A program made the translations under genes and the position numbers. Shown here piece after piece: positions 1 through 13,021 of a stretch of 64,000 nt of DNA. The stretch is taken from positions 21,143,611 to 21,207,610 of the forward strand of contig NC_092576.1 of assembly GCF_037975245.1 (NCBI RefSeq), read 5' to 3'. Numbering within the stretch: the stretch's first letter is position 1; every line of letters starts with the position of its first letter. The DNA comes from Apostichopus japonicus. Lineage: Eukaryota > Echinodermata > Holothuroidea > Aspidochirotida > Stichopodidae. The notes beneath the pieces are model-generated. The model made no database searches and was not told where the DNA came from. It worked only from the letters and a program-made list of their open reading frames with translations.

Positions 1-120
1 GATTGATCGGTACGGAACATTCGTTTGATCGGTACCGCACATTCGATTGATCGGTACGGAACATTCGATTGATCGGTAAGGAACATTCGATTGATCGGTA
101 CTGCACATTCGATTGATCGG

Positions 121-319
121 TCACGCACATTCGATTGATCGGTACCGCACATTCGATTGATCGGTACGGAACATTCGTTTGATCGTTACCGCACATACGA
201 TTGATCGGTACCGCACATTCGATTGATCGGTACGGAACATTCGATTGATCGGTAAGGAACATTCGATTGATCGGTACCGCACATTCGATTGATCCGTACC
301 GCACATTCGATTGATCGGT
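121..319 (+). repeat. Recurrent TCACGCAC cassette, 198-bp (9-unit) pairs
   Basis: A unit with GGTCACGCAC is most often preceded by a GATCCGTACC unit and followed by TACGGAAC and then by GTTTGATC. These TCACGCAC units often come in pairs exactly 198 bp (9 units) apart: 121/319, 1,748/1,946, 2,782/2,980, 4,718/4,916, 5,817/6,015, 6,169/6,367, 7,268/7,466, 8,895/9,093, 9,951/10,149, 11,887/12,085 and 13,383/13,581. The TCA is a stop codon on the - strand and ends many of the - strand open frames. Confidence 0.85.
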
Positions 320-1122
320 CACGCACATTCGATTGATCGGTACGGAACATTCGTTTGATCGGTACCGCACATTCGATTGATCGGTACGGAACATTCGATT
401 GATCGGTAAGGAACATTCGATTGATCGGTACCGCACATTCGATTGATCGGAACGGAACATTCGATTGATCGGTACCGCACATTCGATTGATCCGTACCGC
501 ACATTCGATTGATCGGTACGGAACATTCGATTGATCTGTAAGGAACATTCGATTGATCGGTACTGCACATTCGATTGATCGGTACCGCACATTCGATTGA
601 TCGGTACCGCACATTCGATTGATCGGTACCGCACATTCGATTGATCGGTACCGCACATTCGATTGATCGGTACCGCACATTCGATTGATCCGTACCGCAC
701 ATTCGATTGATCGGTACGGAACATTCGATTGATCTGTAAGGAACATTCGATTGATCGGTACTGCACATTCGATTGATCGGTACCGCACATTCGATTGATC
801 GGTACCGCACATTCGATTGATCGGTACCGCACATTCGATTGATCGGTACCGCACATTCGATTGATCGGTACCGCACATTCGTTTGATCGGTACCGCACAT
901 TCGATTGATCGGTACCGCACATTCGATTGATCGGTACCGCACATTCGATTGATCGGTACCGCACATTCGATTGATCGGTACTGCACATTCGATTGATCGG
1001 TACTGCACATTCGATTGATCGGTACCGCACATTCGATTGATCGGTACCGCACATTCGATTGATCGGTACCGCAAATTCGATTGATCGGTCACGCACATTC
1101 CATTGATCGGTACCGCACATTC

Positions 1123-1143
1123 GATTGATCGGAACGGAACATT
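1123..1143 (+). repeat. 21-bp units, class A (loss of the C of ATTCG)
   Basis: In these units ACATTCGATTG has become ACATTGATTG, a loss of one base. There are four copies: 1,123-1,143, 5,390-5,410, 6,841-6,861 and 8,270-8,290. The two outer copies have AACGGAAC and the two inner ones AACAGAAC, so the inner pair shares a later substitution. All four lie in matching positions of duplicated blocks, which is consistent with one founding deletion. Confidence 0.92.
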
Positions 1144-4100
1144 GATTGATCGGTACCGCACATTCGATTGATCGGAACGGAACATTCGATTGATCGGTAC
1201 CGCACATTCGATTGATCGGTACCGCACATTCGATTGATCGGTACCGCACATTCGATTGATTGGTACTGCACATTCGATTGATCGGTACTGCACATTCGAT
1301 TGATCGGTTCCGCACATTCGATTGATCGGTACCGCACATTCGATTGATCGGTTCCGCACATTCGATTGATCGGTACCGCACATTCGATTGATCGGTACCG
1401 CACATTCGATTGATCGGTACCGCACATTCGATTGATCGGTACGGAACATTCGTTTGATCGGTACCGCACATTCGATTGATCGGTACGGAACATTCGATTG
1501 ATCGGTAAGGAACATTCGATTGATCGGTACTGCACATTCGATTGATCGGTACCGCACATTCGATTGATCGGTACCGCACATTCGATTGATCGGTACGGAA
1601 CATTCGTTTGATCGGTACCGCACATACGATTGATCGGTACCGCACATTCGATTGATCGGTACGGAACATTCGATTGATCGGTAAGGAACATTCGATTGAT
1701 CGGTACCGCACATTCGATTGATCCGTACCGCACATTCGATTGATCGGTCACGCACATTCGATTGATCGGTACGGAACATTCGTTTGATCGGTACCGCACA
1801 TTCGATTGATCGGTACGGAACATTCAATTGATCGGTAAGGAACATTCGATTGATCGGTACCGCACATTCGATTGATCGGAACGGAACATTCGATTGATCG
1901 GTACCGCACATTCGATTGATCCGTACCGCACATTCGATTGATCGGTCACGCACATTCGATTGATCGGTACGGAACATTCGTTTGATCGGTACCGCACATT
2001 CGATTCATCGGTACGGAACATTCGATTGATATGTAAGGAACATTCGATTGATCGGTACTGCACATTCGATTGATCGGAACGGAACATTCGATTGATCGGT
2101 ACCGCACATTCGATTGATCGGTACCGCACATTCGATTGATCGGTACCGAACATTCGATTGATCGGTACCGCACATTCGATTGATCGGTACCGCACATTCG
2201 ATTGATCGGTCCCGCACATTCGATTGATCGGTACGGAACATTCGATTGATCGGTACCGCACATTCGATTGATCGGTACCGCAAATTCGATTGATCGGTAC
2301 CGCACATTCGATTGATCGGTACCGCACATTCGATTGATCGGTACCGCACATTCGATTGATCGGTACCGCACATTCGATTGATCGGTACGGAACATTCGAT
2401 TGATCGGTAAGGAACATTCGATTGATCGGTACCGAACATTCGATTGATCGGTACCGCACATTCGATTGATCGGTACCGCACATTCGATTGATCGGAACGG
2501 AACATTCGATTGATCGGTACCGCACATTCGATTGATCGGTACCGCACATCTGATTGATCGGTACCGCACATTCGATTGATCCGTACCGCACATTCGATTG
2601 ATCGGTACCGCACATTCGATTGATCGGTACGGAACATTCGTTTGATCGGTACCGCACATACGATTGATCGGTACCGCACATTCGATTGATCGGTACGGAA
2701 CATTCGATTGATCGGTAAGGAACATTCGATTGATCGGTACCGCACATTCGATTGATCCGTACCGCACATTCGATTGATCGGTCACGCACATTCGATTGAT
2801 CGGTACGGAACATTCGTTTGATCGGTACCGCACATTCGATTGATCGGTACGGAACATTCGATTGATCGGTAAGGAACATTCGATTGATCGGTACCGCACA
2901 TTCGATTGATCGGAACGGAACATTCGATTGATCGGTACCGCACATTCGATTGATCCGTACCGCACATTCGATTGATCGGTCACGCACATTCGATTGATCG
3001 GTACGGAACATTCGTTTGATCGGTACCGCACATTCGATTCATCGGTACGGAACATTCGATTGATATGTAAGGAACATTCGATTGATCGGTACTGCACATT
3101 CGATTGATCGGAACGGAACATTCGATTGATCGGTACCGCACATTCGATTGATCGGTACCGCACATTCGATTGATCGGTACCGAACATTCGATTGATCGGT
3201 ACCGCACATTCGATTGATCGGTACCGCACATTCGATTGATCGGTACCGCACATTCGATTGATCGGTAAGGAACATTCGATTGATCGGTACCGCACATTCG
3301 ATTGATCGGTACCGCACATTCGATTGATCGGTACCGCACATTCGATTGATCGGTACCGCACATTCGATTGATCCGTACCGCACATTTGATTGATCGGTAC
3401 CGCACATTCGATTGATCGGTACGGAACATTCGATTGATCGGTAAGGAACATTCGATTGATCGGTACCGAACATTCGATTGATCGGTACCGCACATTCGAT
3501 TGATCGGTACCGCACATTCGATTGATCGGAACGGAACATTCGATTGATCGGTACCGCACATTCGATTGATCGGTACCGCACATTCGATTGATCGGTACCG
3601 CAAATTCGATTGATCGGTACGGAACATTCGATTGATCGGTACCGCACATTCGATTGATCGGTACCGCACATTCGATTGATCGGTACCGCACATTCGATTG
3701 ATCCGTACCGCACATTCGATTGATCGGTACCGCACATTCGATTGATCGGTACGGAACATTCGATTGATCGGTAAGGAACATTCGATTGATCGGTACCGAA
3801 CATTCGATTGATCGGTACCGCACATTCGATTGATCGGTACCGCACATTCGATTGATCGGAACGGAACATTCGATTGATCGGTACCGCACATTCGATTGAT
3901 CGGTACCGCACATTCGATTGATCGGTACCGCACATTCGATTGATCGGTACGGAACATTCGATTGATCGGTACCGCACATTCGATTGATCGGTACGGAACA
4001 TTCGATTGATCGGTACCGCACATTCGATTGATCGGTACCGCACATTCGATTGATCGGTACGGAACATTCGATTGATCGGTAAGGAACATTCGATTGATCG

Positions 4101-4604
4101 GTACCGCACATTCGATTGATCGGTACCGCACATTCGATTGATCGGTACCGCACATTCGATTGATCGGTACCGCACATTCGATTGATCGGTACCGCACATT
4201 CGATTGATCGGTACCGCACATTCGATTGATCCGTACCGCACATTCTATTGATCGGTACCGCACATTCGATTGATCGGAACGGAACATTCGATTGATCGGT
4301 ACCGCACATTCGATTGATCCGTACCTTACATTCGATTGATCGGTACCGCACATTCGATTGATCGGTACGGAACATTCGTTTGATCGGTACCGCACATTCG
4401 ATTGATCGGTACGGAACATTCGATTGATCGGTAAGGAACATTCGATTGATCGGTACTGCACATTCGATTGATCGGTACCGCACATTCGATTGATCGGTAC
4501 CGCACATTCGATTGATCGGTGCCGCACATTCGATTGATCGGTACCGCACATTCGATTGATCGGTACGGAACATTCGTTTGATCGGTACCGCACATACGAT
4601 TGAT

Positions 4605-6055
4605 CGGTACCGCACATTCGATTGATCGGTACGGAACATTCGATTGATCGGTAAGGAACATTCGATTGATCGGTACCGCACATTCGATTGATCCGTACCG
4701 CACATTCGATTGATCGGTCACGCACATTCGATTGATCGGTACGGAACATTCGTTTAAACGGTACCGCACATTCGATTGATCGGTACGGAACATTCGATTG
4801 ATCGGTAAGGAACATTCGATTGATCGGTACCGCACATTCGATTGATCGGAACGGAACATTCGATTGATCGGTACCGCACATTCGATTGATCGGTACCGCA
4901 CATTCGATTGATCGGTCACGCACATTCGATTGATCGGTACGGAACATTCGTTTGATCAGTACCGCACATTCGATTGATCGGTACGGAACATTCGATTGAT
5001 CTGTATGGAACATTCGATTGATCGGTACTGCACATTCGATTGATCGGTACCGCACATTCGATTGATCGGTACCGCACATTCGATTGATCGGTACCGCACA
5101 TTCGATTGATCGGTACCGCACATTCGATTGATCGGTACCGCACATTCGTTTGATCGGTACCGCACATTCGATTGATCGGTACCGCACATTCGATTGATCG
5201 GTACCGCACATTCGATTGATCGGTACCGCACATTCGATTGATCGGTACTGCACATTCGATTGATCGGTACTGCACATTCGATTGATCGGTACCGCACATT
5301 CGATTGATCGGTACCGCACATTCGATTGGTCGGTACCGAACATTCGATTGATCGGTCACGCACATTCCATTGATCGGTACCGCACATTCGATTGATCGGA
5401 ACAGAACATTGATTGATCGGTACCGCACATTCGATTGATCGGAACGGAACATTCGATTGATCGGTACCGCACATTCGATTGATCGGTACCGCACATTCGA
5501 TTGATCGGTACCGCACATTCGATTGATTGGTACTGCACATTCGATTGATCGGTACTGCACATTCGATTGATCGGTTCCGCACATTCGATTCATCGGTACC
5601 GCACATTCGATTGATCGGTTCCGCACATTCGATTGATCGGTACCGCACATTCGATTGATCGGTACCGCACATTCGATTGATCGGTACCGCACATTCGATT
5701 GATCGGTACGGAACATTCGTTTGATCGGTACCGCACATTCGATTGATCGGTACGGCACATTCGATTGATCGGTAAGGAACATTCGATTGATCGGTACTGC
5801 ACATTCGATTGATCGGTCACGCACATTCGATTGATCGGTACCGCACATTCGATTGATCGGTACGGAACATTCGTTTGATCGTTACCGCACATACGATTGA
5901 TCGGTACCGCACATTCGATTGATCGGTACGGAACATTCGATTGATCGGTAAGGAACATTCGATTGATCGGTACCGCACATTCGATTGATCCGTACCGCAC
6001 ATTCGATTGATCGGTCACGCACATTCGATTGATCGGTACGGAACATTCGTTTGAT
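4605..6055 (+). repeat. 1,451-bp (66-unit) tandem duplication, copy 1
   Basis: This segment is followed directly by a near-identical copy at 6,056-7,506. The period is 1,451 bp, that is 66 units less one base, the missing base lying in the 21-bp unit at 5,390-5,410. A private marker is the unit in which GATTGATC has become GTTTAAAC (4,752-4,759), matched at 6,203-6,210 and not seen elsewhere. Boundaries are good to a few units. Confidence 0.88.
4752..4759 (+). repeat. Unit with GTTTAAAC in place of GATTGATC
   Basis: This unit carries the 8-bp palindrome GTTTAAAC where the conserved GATTGATC normally stands. It occurs only here and at 6,203-6,210, the equivalent place in the 1,451-bp duplication. 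It is one of the few units in which the conserved block is heavily changed. Confidence 0.9.
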
Positions 6056-7506
6056 CGGTACCGCACATTCGATTGATCGGTACGGAACATTCGATTGATC
6101 GGTAAGGAACATTCGATTGATCGGTACCGCACATTCGATTGATCCGTACCGCACATTCGATTGATCGGTCACGCACATTCGATTGATCGGTACGGAACAT
6201 TCGTTTAAACGGTACCGCACATTCGATTGATCGGTACGGAACATTCGATTGATCGGTAAGGAACATTCGATTGATCGGTACCGCACATTCGATTGATCGG
6301 AACGGAACATTCGATTGATCGGTACCGCACATTCGATTGATCGGTACCGCACATTCGATTGATCGGTCACGCACATTCGATTGATCGGTACGGAACATTC
6401 GTTTGATCAGTACCGCACATTCGATTGATCGGTACGGAACATTCGATTGATCTGTATGGAACATTCGATTGATCGGTACTGCACATTCGATTGATCGGTA
6501 CCGCACATTCGATTGATCGGTACCGCACATTCGATTGATCGGTACCGCACATTCGATTGATCGGTACCGCACATTCGATTGATCGGTACCGCACATTCGT
6601 TTGATCGGTACCGCACATTCGATTGATCGGTACCGCACATTCGATTGATCGGTACCGCACATTCGATTGATCGGTACCGCACATTCGATTGATCGGTACT
6701 GCACATTCGATTGATCGGTACTGCACATTCGATTGATCGGTACCGCACATTCGATTGATCGGTACCGCACATTCGATTGGTCGGTACCGAACATTCGATT
6801 GATCGGTCACGCACATTCCATTGATCGGTACCGCACATTCGATTGATCGGAACAGAACATTGATTGATCGGTACCGCACATTCGATTGATCGGAACGGAA
6901 CATTCGATTGATCGGTACCGCACATTCGATTGATCGGTACCGCACATTCGATTGATCGGTACCGCACATTCGATTGATTGGTACTGCACATTCGATTGAT
7001 CGGTACTGCACATTCGATTGATCGGTTCCGCACATTCGATTCATCGGTACCGCACATTCGATTGATCGGTTCCGCACATTCGATTGATCGGTACCGCACA
7101 TTCGATTGATCGGTACCGCACATTCGATTGATCGGTACCGCACATTCGATTGATCGGTACTGCACATTCGTTTGATCGGTACCGCACATTCGATTGATCG
7201 GTACGGCACATTCGATTGATCGGTAAGGAACATTCGATTGATCGGTACTGCACATTCGATTGATCGGTCACGCACATTCGATTGATCGGTACCGCACATT
7301 CGATTGATCGGTACGGAACATTCGTTTGATCGTTACCGCACATACGATTGATCGGTACCGCACATTCGATTGATCGGTACGGAACATTCGATTGATCGGT
7401 AAGGAACATTCGATTGATCGGTACCGCACATTCGATTGATCCGTACCGCACATTCGATTGATCGGTCACGCACATTCGATTGATCGGTACGGAACATTCG
7501 TTTGAT
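6056..7506 (+). repeat. 1,451-bp tandem duplication, copy 2
   Basis: This matches 4,605-6,055 unit by unit. It includes the GTTTAAAC unit at 6,203 and the 21-bp unit at 6,841-6,861. A visible difference is TACTGCAC near 7,157 where copy 1 has TACGGAAC. From about 7,148 it is also the start of the Zone I block copy 2, so the duplication and the larger block overlap in history. Confidence 0.86.
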
Positions 7507-10500
7507 CGGTACCGCACATTCGATTGATCGGTACGGAACATTCGATTGATCGGTAAGGAACATTCGATTGATCGGTACCGCACATTCGATTGATCGGAAC
7601 GGAACATTCGATTGATCGGTACCGCACATTCGATTGATCCGTACCGCACATTCGATTGATCGGTACGGAACATTCGATTGATCTGTAAGGAACATTCGAT
7701 TGATCGGTACTGCACATTCGATTGATCGGTACCGCACATTCGATTGATCGGTACCGCACATTCGATTGATCGGTACCGCACATTCGATTGATCGGTACCG
7801 CACATTCGATTGATCGGTACCGCACATTCGATTGATCCGTACCGCACATTCGATTGATCGGTACGGAACATTCGATTGATCTGTAAGGAACATTCGATTG
7901 ATCGGTACTGCACATTCGATTGATCGGTACCGCACATTCGATTGATCGGTACCGCACATTCGATTGATCGGTACCGCACATTCGATTGATCGGTACCGCA
8001 CATTCGATTGATCGGTACCGCACATTCGTTTGATCGGTACCGCACATTCGATTGATCGGTACCGCACATTCGATTGATCGGTACCGCACATTCGATTGAT
8101 CGGTACCGCACATTCGATTGATCGGTACTGCACATTCGATTGATCGGTACTGCACATTCGATTGATCGGTACCGCACATTCGATTGATCGGTACCGCACA
8201 TTCGATTGATCGGTACCGCAAATTCGATTGATCGGTCACGCACATTCCATTGATCGGTACCGCACATTCGATTGATCGGAACGGAACATTGATTGATCGG
8301 TACCGCACATTCGATTGATCGGAACGGAACATTCGATTGATCGGTACCGCACATTCGATTGATCGGTACCGCACATTCGATTGATCGGTACCGCACATTC
8401 GATTGATTGGTACTGCACATTCGATTGATCGGTACTGCACATTCGATTGATCGGTTCCGCACATTCGATTGATCGGTACCGCACATTCGATTGATCGGTT
8501 CCGCACATTCGATTGATCGGTACCGCACATTCGATTGATCGGTACCGCACATTCGATTGATCGGTACCGCACATTCGATTGATCGGTACGGAACATTCGT
8601 TTGATCGGTACCGCACATTCGATTGATCGGTACGGAACATTCGATTGATCGGTAAGGAACATTCGATTGATCGGTACTGCACATTCGATTGATCGGTACC
8701 GCACATTCGATTGATCGGTACCGCACATTCGATTGATCGGTACGGAACATTCGTTTGATCGGTACCGCACATACGATTGATCGGTACCGCACATTCGATT
8801 GATCGGTACGGAACATTCGATTGATCGGTAAGGAACATTCGATTGATCGGTACCGCACATTCGATTGATCCGTACCGCACATTCGATTGATCGGTCACGC
8901 ACATTCGATTGATCGGTACGGAACATTCGTTTGATCGGTACCGCACATTCGATTGATCGGTACGGAACATTCGATTGATCGGTAAGGAACATTCGATTGA
9001 TCGGTACCGCACATTCGATTGATCGGAACGGAACATTCGATTGATCGGTACCGCACATTCGATTGATCCGTACCGCACATTCGATTGATCGGTCACGCAC
9101 ATTCGATTGATCGGTACGGAACATTCGTTTGATCGGTACCGCACATTCGATTCATCGGTACGGAACATTCGATTGATATGTAAGGAACATTCGATTGATC
9201 GGTACTGCACATTCGATTGATCGGAACGGAACATTCGATTGATCGGTACCGCACATTCGATTGATCGGTACCGCACATTCGATTGATCGGTACCGAACAT
9301 TCGATTGATCGGTACCGCACATTCGATTGATCGGTACCGCACATTCGATTGATCGGTACCGCACATTCGATTGATCGGTAGGGAACATTCGATTGATCGG
9401 TACCGCACATTCGATCGATCGGTACCGCAAATTCGATTGATCGGTACCGCACATTCGATTGATCGGTACCGCACATTCGATTGATCGGTACCGCACATTC
9501 GATTGATCGGTACCGCACATTCGATTGATCGGTACGGAACATTCGATTGATCGGTAAGGAACATTCGATTGATCGGTACCGAACATTCGATTGATCGGTA
9601 CCGCACATTCGATTGATCGGTACCGCACATTCGATTGATCGGAACGGAACATTCGATTGATCGGTACCGCACATTCGATTGATCGGTACCGCACATTCGA
9701 TTGATCGGTACCGCACATCTGATTGATCGGTACCGCACATTCGATTGATCCGTACCGCACATTCGATTGATCGGTACCGCACATTCGATTGATCGGTACG
9801 GAACATTCGTTTGATCGGTACCGCACATACGATTGATCGGTACCGCACATTCGATTGATCGGTACGGAACATTCGATTGATCGGTAAGGAACATTCGATT
9901 GATCGGTACCGCACATTCGATTGATCCGTACCGCACATTCGATTGATCGGTCACGCACATTCGATTGATCGGTACGGAACATTCGTTTGATCGGTACCGC
10001 ACATTCGATTGATCGGTACGGAACATTCGATTGATCGGTAAGGAACATTCGATTGATCGGTACAGCACATTCGATTGATCGGAACGGAACATTCGATTGA
10101 TCGGTACCGCACATTCGATTGATCCGTACCGCACATTCGATTGATCGGTCACGCACATTCGATTGATCGGTACGGAACATTCGTTTGATCGGTACCGCAC
10201 ATTCGATTCATCGGTACGGAACATTCGATTGATATGTAAGGAACATTCGATTGATCGGTACTGCACATTCGATTGATCGGAACGGAACATTCGATTGATC
10301 GGTACCGCACATTCGATTGATCGGTACCGCACATTCGATTGATAGGTACCGAACATTCGATTGATCGGTACCGCACATTCGATTGATCGGTACCGCACAT
10401 TCGATTGATCGGTACCGCACATTCGATTGATCGGTAAGGAACATTCGATTGATCGGTACCGCACATTCGATTGATCGGTACCGCACATTCGATTGATCGG

Positions 10501-12059
10501 TACCGCACATTCGATTGATCGGTACCGCACATTCGATTGATCCGTACCGCACATTCGATTGATCGGTACCGCACATTCGATTGATCGGTACGGAACATTC
10601 GATTGATCGGTAAGGAACATTCGATTGATCGGTACCGAACATTCGATTGATCGGTACCGCACATTCGATTGATCGGTACCGCACATTCGATTGATCGGAA
10701 CGGAACATTCGATTGATCGGTACCGCACATTCGATTGATCGGTACCGCACATTCGATTGATCGGTACCGCAAATTCGATTGATCGGTACGGAACATTCGA
10801 TTGATCGGTACCGCACATTCGATTGATCGGTACCGCACATTCGATTGATCGGTACCGCACATTCGATTGATCCGTACCGCACATTCGATTGATCGGTACC
10901 GCACATTCGATTGATCGGTACGGAACATTCGATTGATCGGTAAGGAACATTCGATTGATCGGTACCGAACATTCGATTGATCGGTACCGCACATTCGATT
11001 GATCGGTACCGCACATTCGATTGATCGGAACGGAACATTCGATTGATCGGTACCGCACATTCGATTGATCGGTACCGCACATTCGATTGATCGGTACCGC
11101 ACATTCGATTGATCGGTACGGAACATTCGATTGATCGGTACCGCACATTCGATTGATCGGTACGGAACATTCGATTGATCGGTACCGCACATTCGATTGA
11201 TCGGTATCGCACATTCGATTGATCGGTACGGAACATTCGATTGATCGGTAAGGAACATTCGATTGATCGGTACCGAACATTCGATTGATCGGTACCGCAC
11301 ATTCGATTGATCGGTACCGCACATTCGATTGATCGGTACCGCACATTCGATTGATCGGTACCGCACATTCGATTGATCGGTACCGCACATTCGATTGATC
11401 CGTACCGCACATTCTATTGATCGGTACCGCACATTCGATTGATCGGAACGGAACATTCGATTGATCGGTACCGCACATTCGATTGATCCGTACCGCACAT
11501 TCGATTGATCGGTACCGCACATTCGATTGATCGGTACGGAACATTCGTTTGATCGGTACCGCACATTCGATTGATCGGTACGGAACATTCGATTGATCGG
11601 TAAGGAACATTCGATTGATCGGTACTGCACATTCGATTGATCGGTAAAGCACATTCGATTGATCGGTACCGCACATTCGATTGATCGGTGCCGCACATTC
11701 GATTGATCGGTACCGCACATTCGATTGATCGGTACGGAACATTCGTTTGATCGGTACCGCACATACGATTGATCGGTACCGCACATTCGATTGATCGGTA
11801 CGGAACATTCGATTGATCGGTAAGGAACATTCGATTGATCGGTACCGCACATTCGATTGATCCGTACCGCACATTCGATTGATCGGTCACGCACATTCGA
11901 TTGATCGGTACGGAACATTCGTTTGATCGGTACCGCACATTCGATTGATCGGTACGGAACATTCGATTGATCGGTAAGGAACATTCGATTGATCGGTACC
12001 GCACATTCGATTGATCGGAACGGAACATTCGATTGATCGGTACCGCACATTCGATTGAT
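7148..12059 (+). repeat. Zone I higher-order block, copy 2
   Basis: This is the second copy of the block at 1-4,890, with the same order of variant units and a few substitutions. For example, the first unit has TACTGCAC where copy 1 has TACGGAAC, and the third unit has TACGGCAC where copy 1 has TACGGAAC. It carries one extra unit between about 9,650 and 9,720. Past about 12,060 the two diverge: GATCCGTACCGCAC followed by TTTCG here, against GATCGGTACCGCAC followed by ATTCG at about 4,890. Confidence 0.83.
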
Positions 12060-13020
12060 CCGTACCGCACTTTCGATTGATCGGTCACGCACATTCGATT
12101 GATCGGTACGTACCATTCGTTTGATCGGTACCGCACATTCGATTCATCGGTACGGAACATTCGACTGATCTGTAAGGAACATTCGATTGATCGGTACTGC
12201 ACATTCGATTGATCGGAACGGAACATTCGATTGATCGGTACCGCACATTCGATTGATCGGTCACGCACATTCGATTGATCGGTACCGCACATTCGATTGA
12301 TCGGTACCGCACATTCGATTGATCGGTACCGCACATTCGATTGATCGGTACCGCACATTCGATTGATCGGTACCGCACATTCGATTGATCGGTACCGCAC
12401 ATTCGATTGATCGGTACCGCACATTCGATTGATCGGTACCGCACATTCGATTGATCGGTACGGAACATTCGATTGATCGGTAAGGAACATTCGATTGATC
12501 GGTACCGCACATTCGATTGATCGGAACGGAACATTCGATTGATCGGTACCGCACATTCGATTGATCCGTACCGCACTTTCGATTGATCGGTCACGCACAT
12601 TCGATTGATCGGTACGTACCATTCGTTTGATCGGTACCGCACATTCGATTCATCGGTACGGAACATTCGACTGATCTGTAAGGAACATTCGATTGATCGG
12701 TACCGCACATTCGATTGATCGGTACCGCACATTCGATTGATCGGTACGGAACATTCGTTTGATCGGTACCGCACATTCGATTGATCGGTACCGCACATTC
12801 GATTGATCGGTACCGCACATTCGATTGATCGGTACTGCACATTCGATTGATCGGTACCGCACATTCGATTGATCGGTACCGCACATTCGATTGATCGGTA
12901 CCGCACATTCGATTGATCGGTACCGCACATTCGATTGATCGGTACCGCACATTCGATTGATCGGTACCGCACATTCGATTAATCGGTACCGCACATTCGA
13001 TTGATCCGTACCGCACATTC
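9590..13020 (+). repeat. About 3.4-kb higher-order repeat, first copy
   Basis: The variant order from about 9,590 recurs from about 13,022. The offset is 3,432 bp (156 units) at the left: ACATCTG marker 9,716 matches 13,148, and GATATGTAAGG 10,232 matches 13,663. The offset falls to 3,102 bp near 11,029 and to 3,080 bp (140 units) from about 11,414. The second copy has therefore lost 15 units and then one more. The left part also belongs to Zone I copy 2, so this is the Zone I to Zone II transition. Confidence 0.72.
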
Positions 13021-13021
13021 G

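Larger units (their letters stand above)
1..4890 (+). repeat. Zone I higher-order block, copy 1
   Basis: The order of variant units here is repeated at 7,148-12,059. The offset is 7,147 bp up to about 2.3 kb and 7,169 bp from about 2.55 kb onward. Shared landmarks include the 21-bp unit at 1,123-1,143 (matching 8,270-8,290), the ACATCTG unit near 2,547 (matching 9,716) and the GATATGTAAGG units near 2,030 and 3,060. The 22-bp change in offset is one extra consensus unit in copy 2. The left end is cut by the window edge, so the true block may be longer. Confidence 0.85.

Noticed and set aside
1946-4705. Other long - strand open frames (for example 1,946-4,705, 8,236-11,874, 21,761-26,758, 22,128-27,086 and 33,429-40,604) as repeat proteins
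   Set aside because: They all encode the same 22-residue repeat in shifted phases and overlap each other heavily. Their ends are set by TCACGCAC, GATTCATC or ATTCTATT variant units, which are part of the array's own variation.
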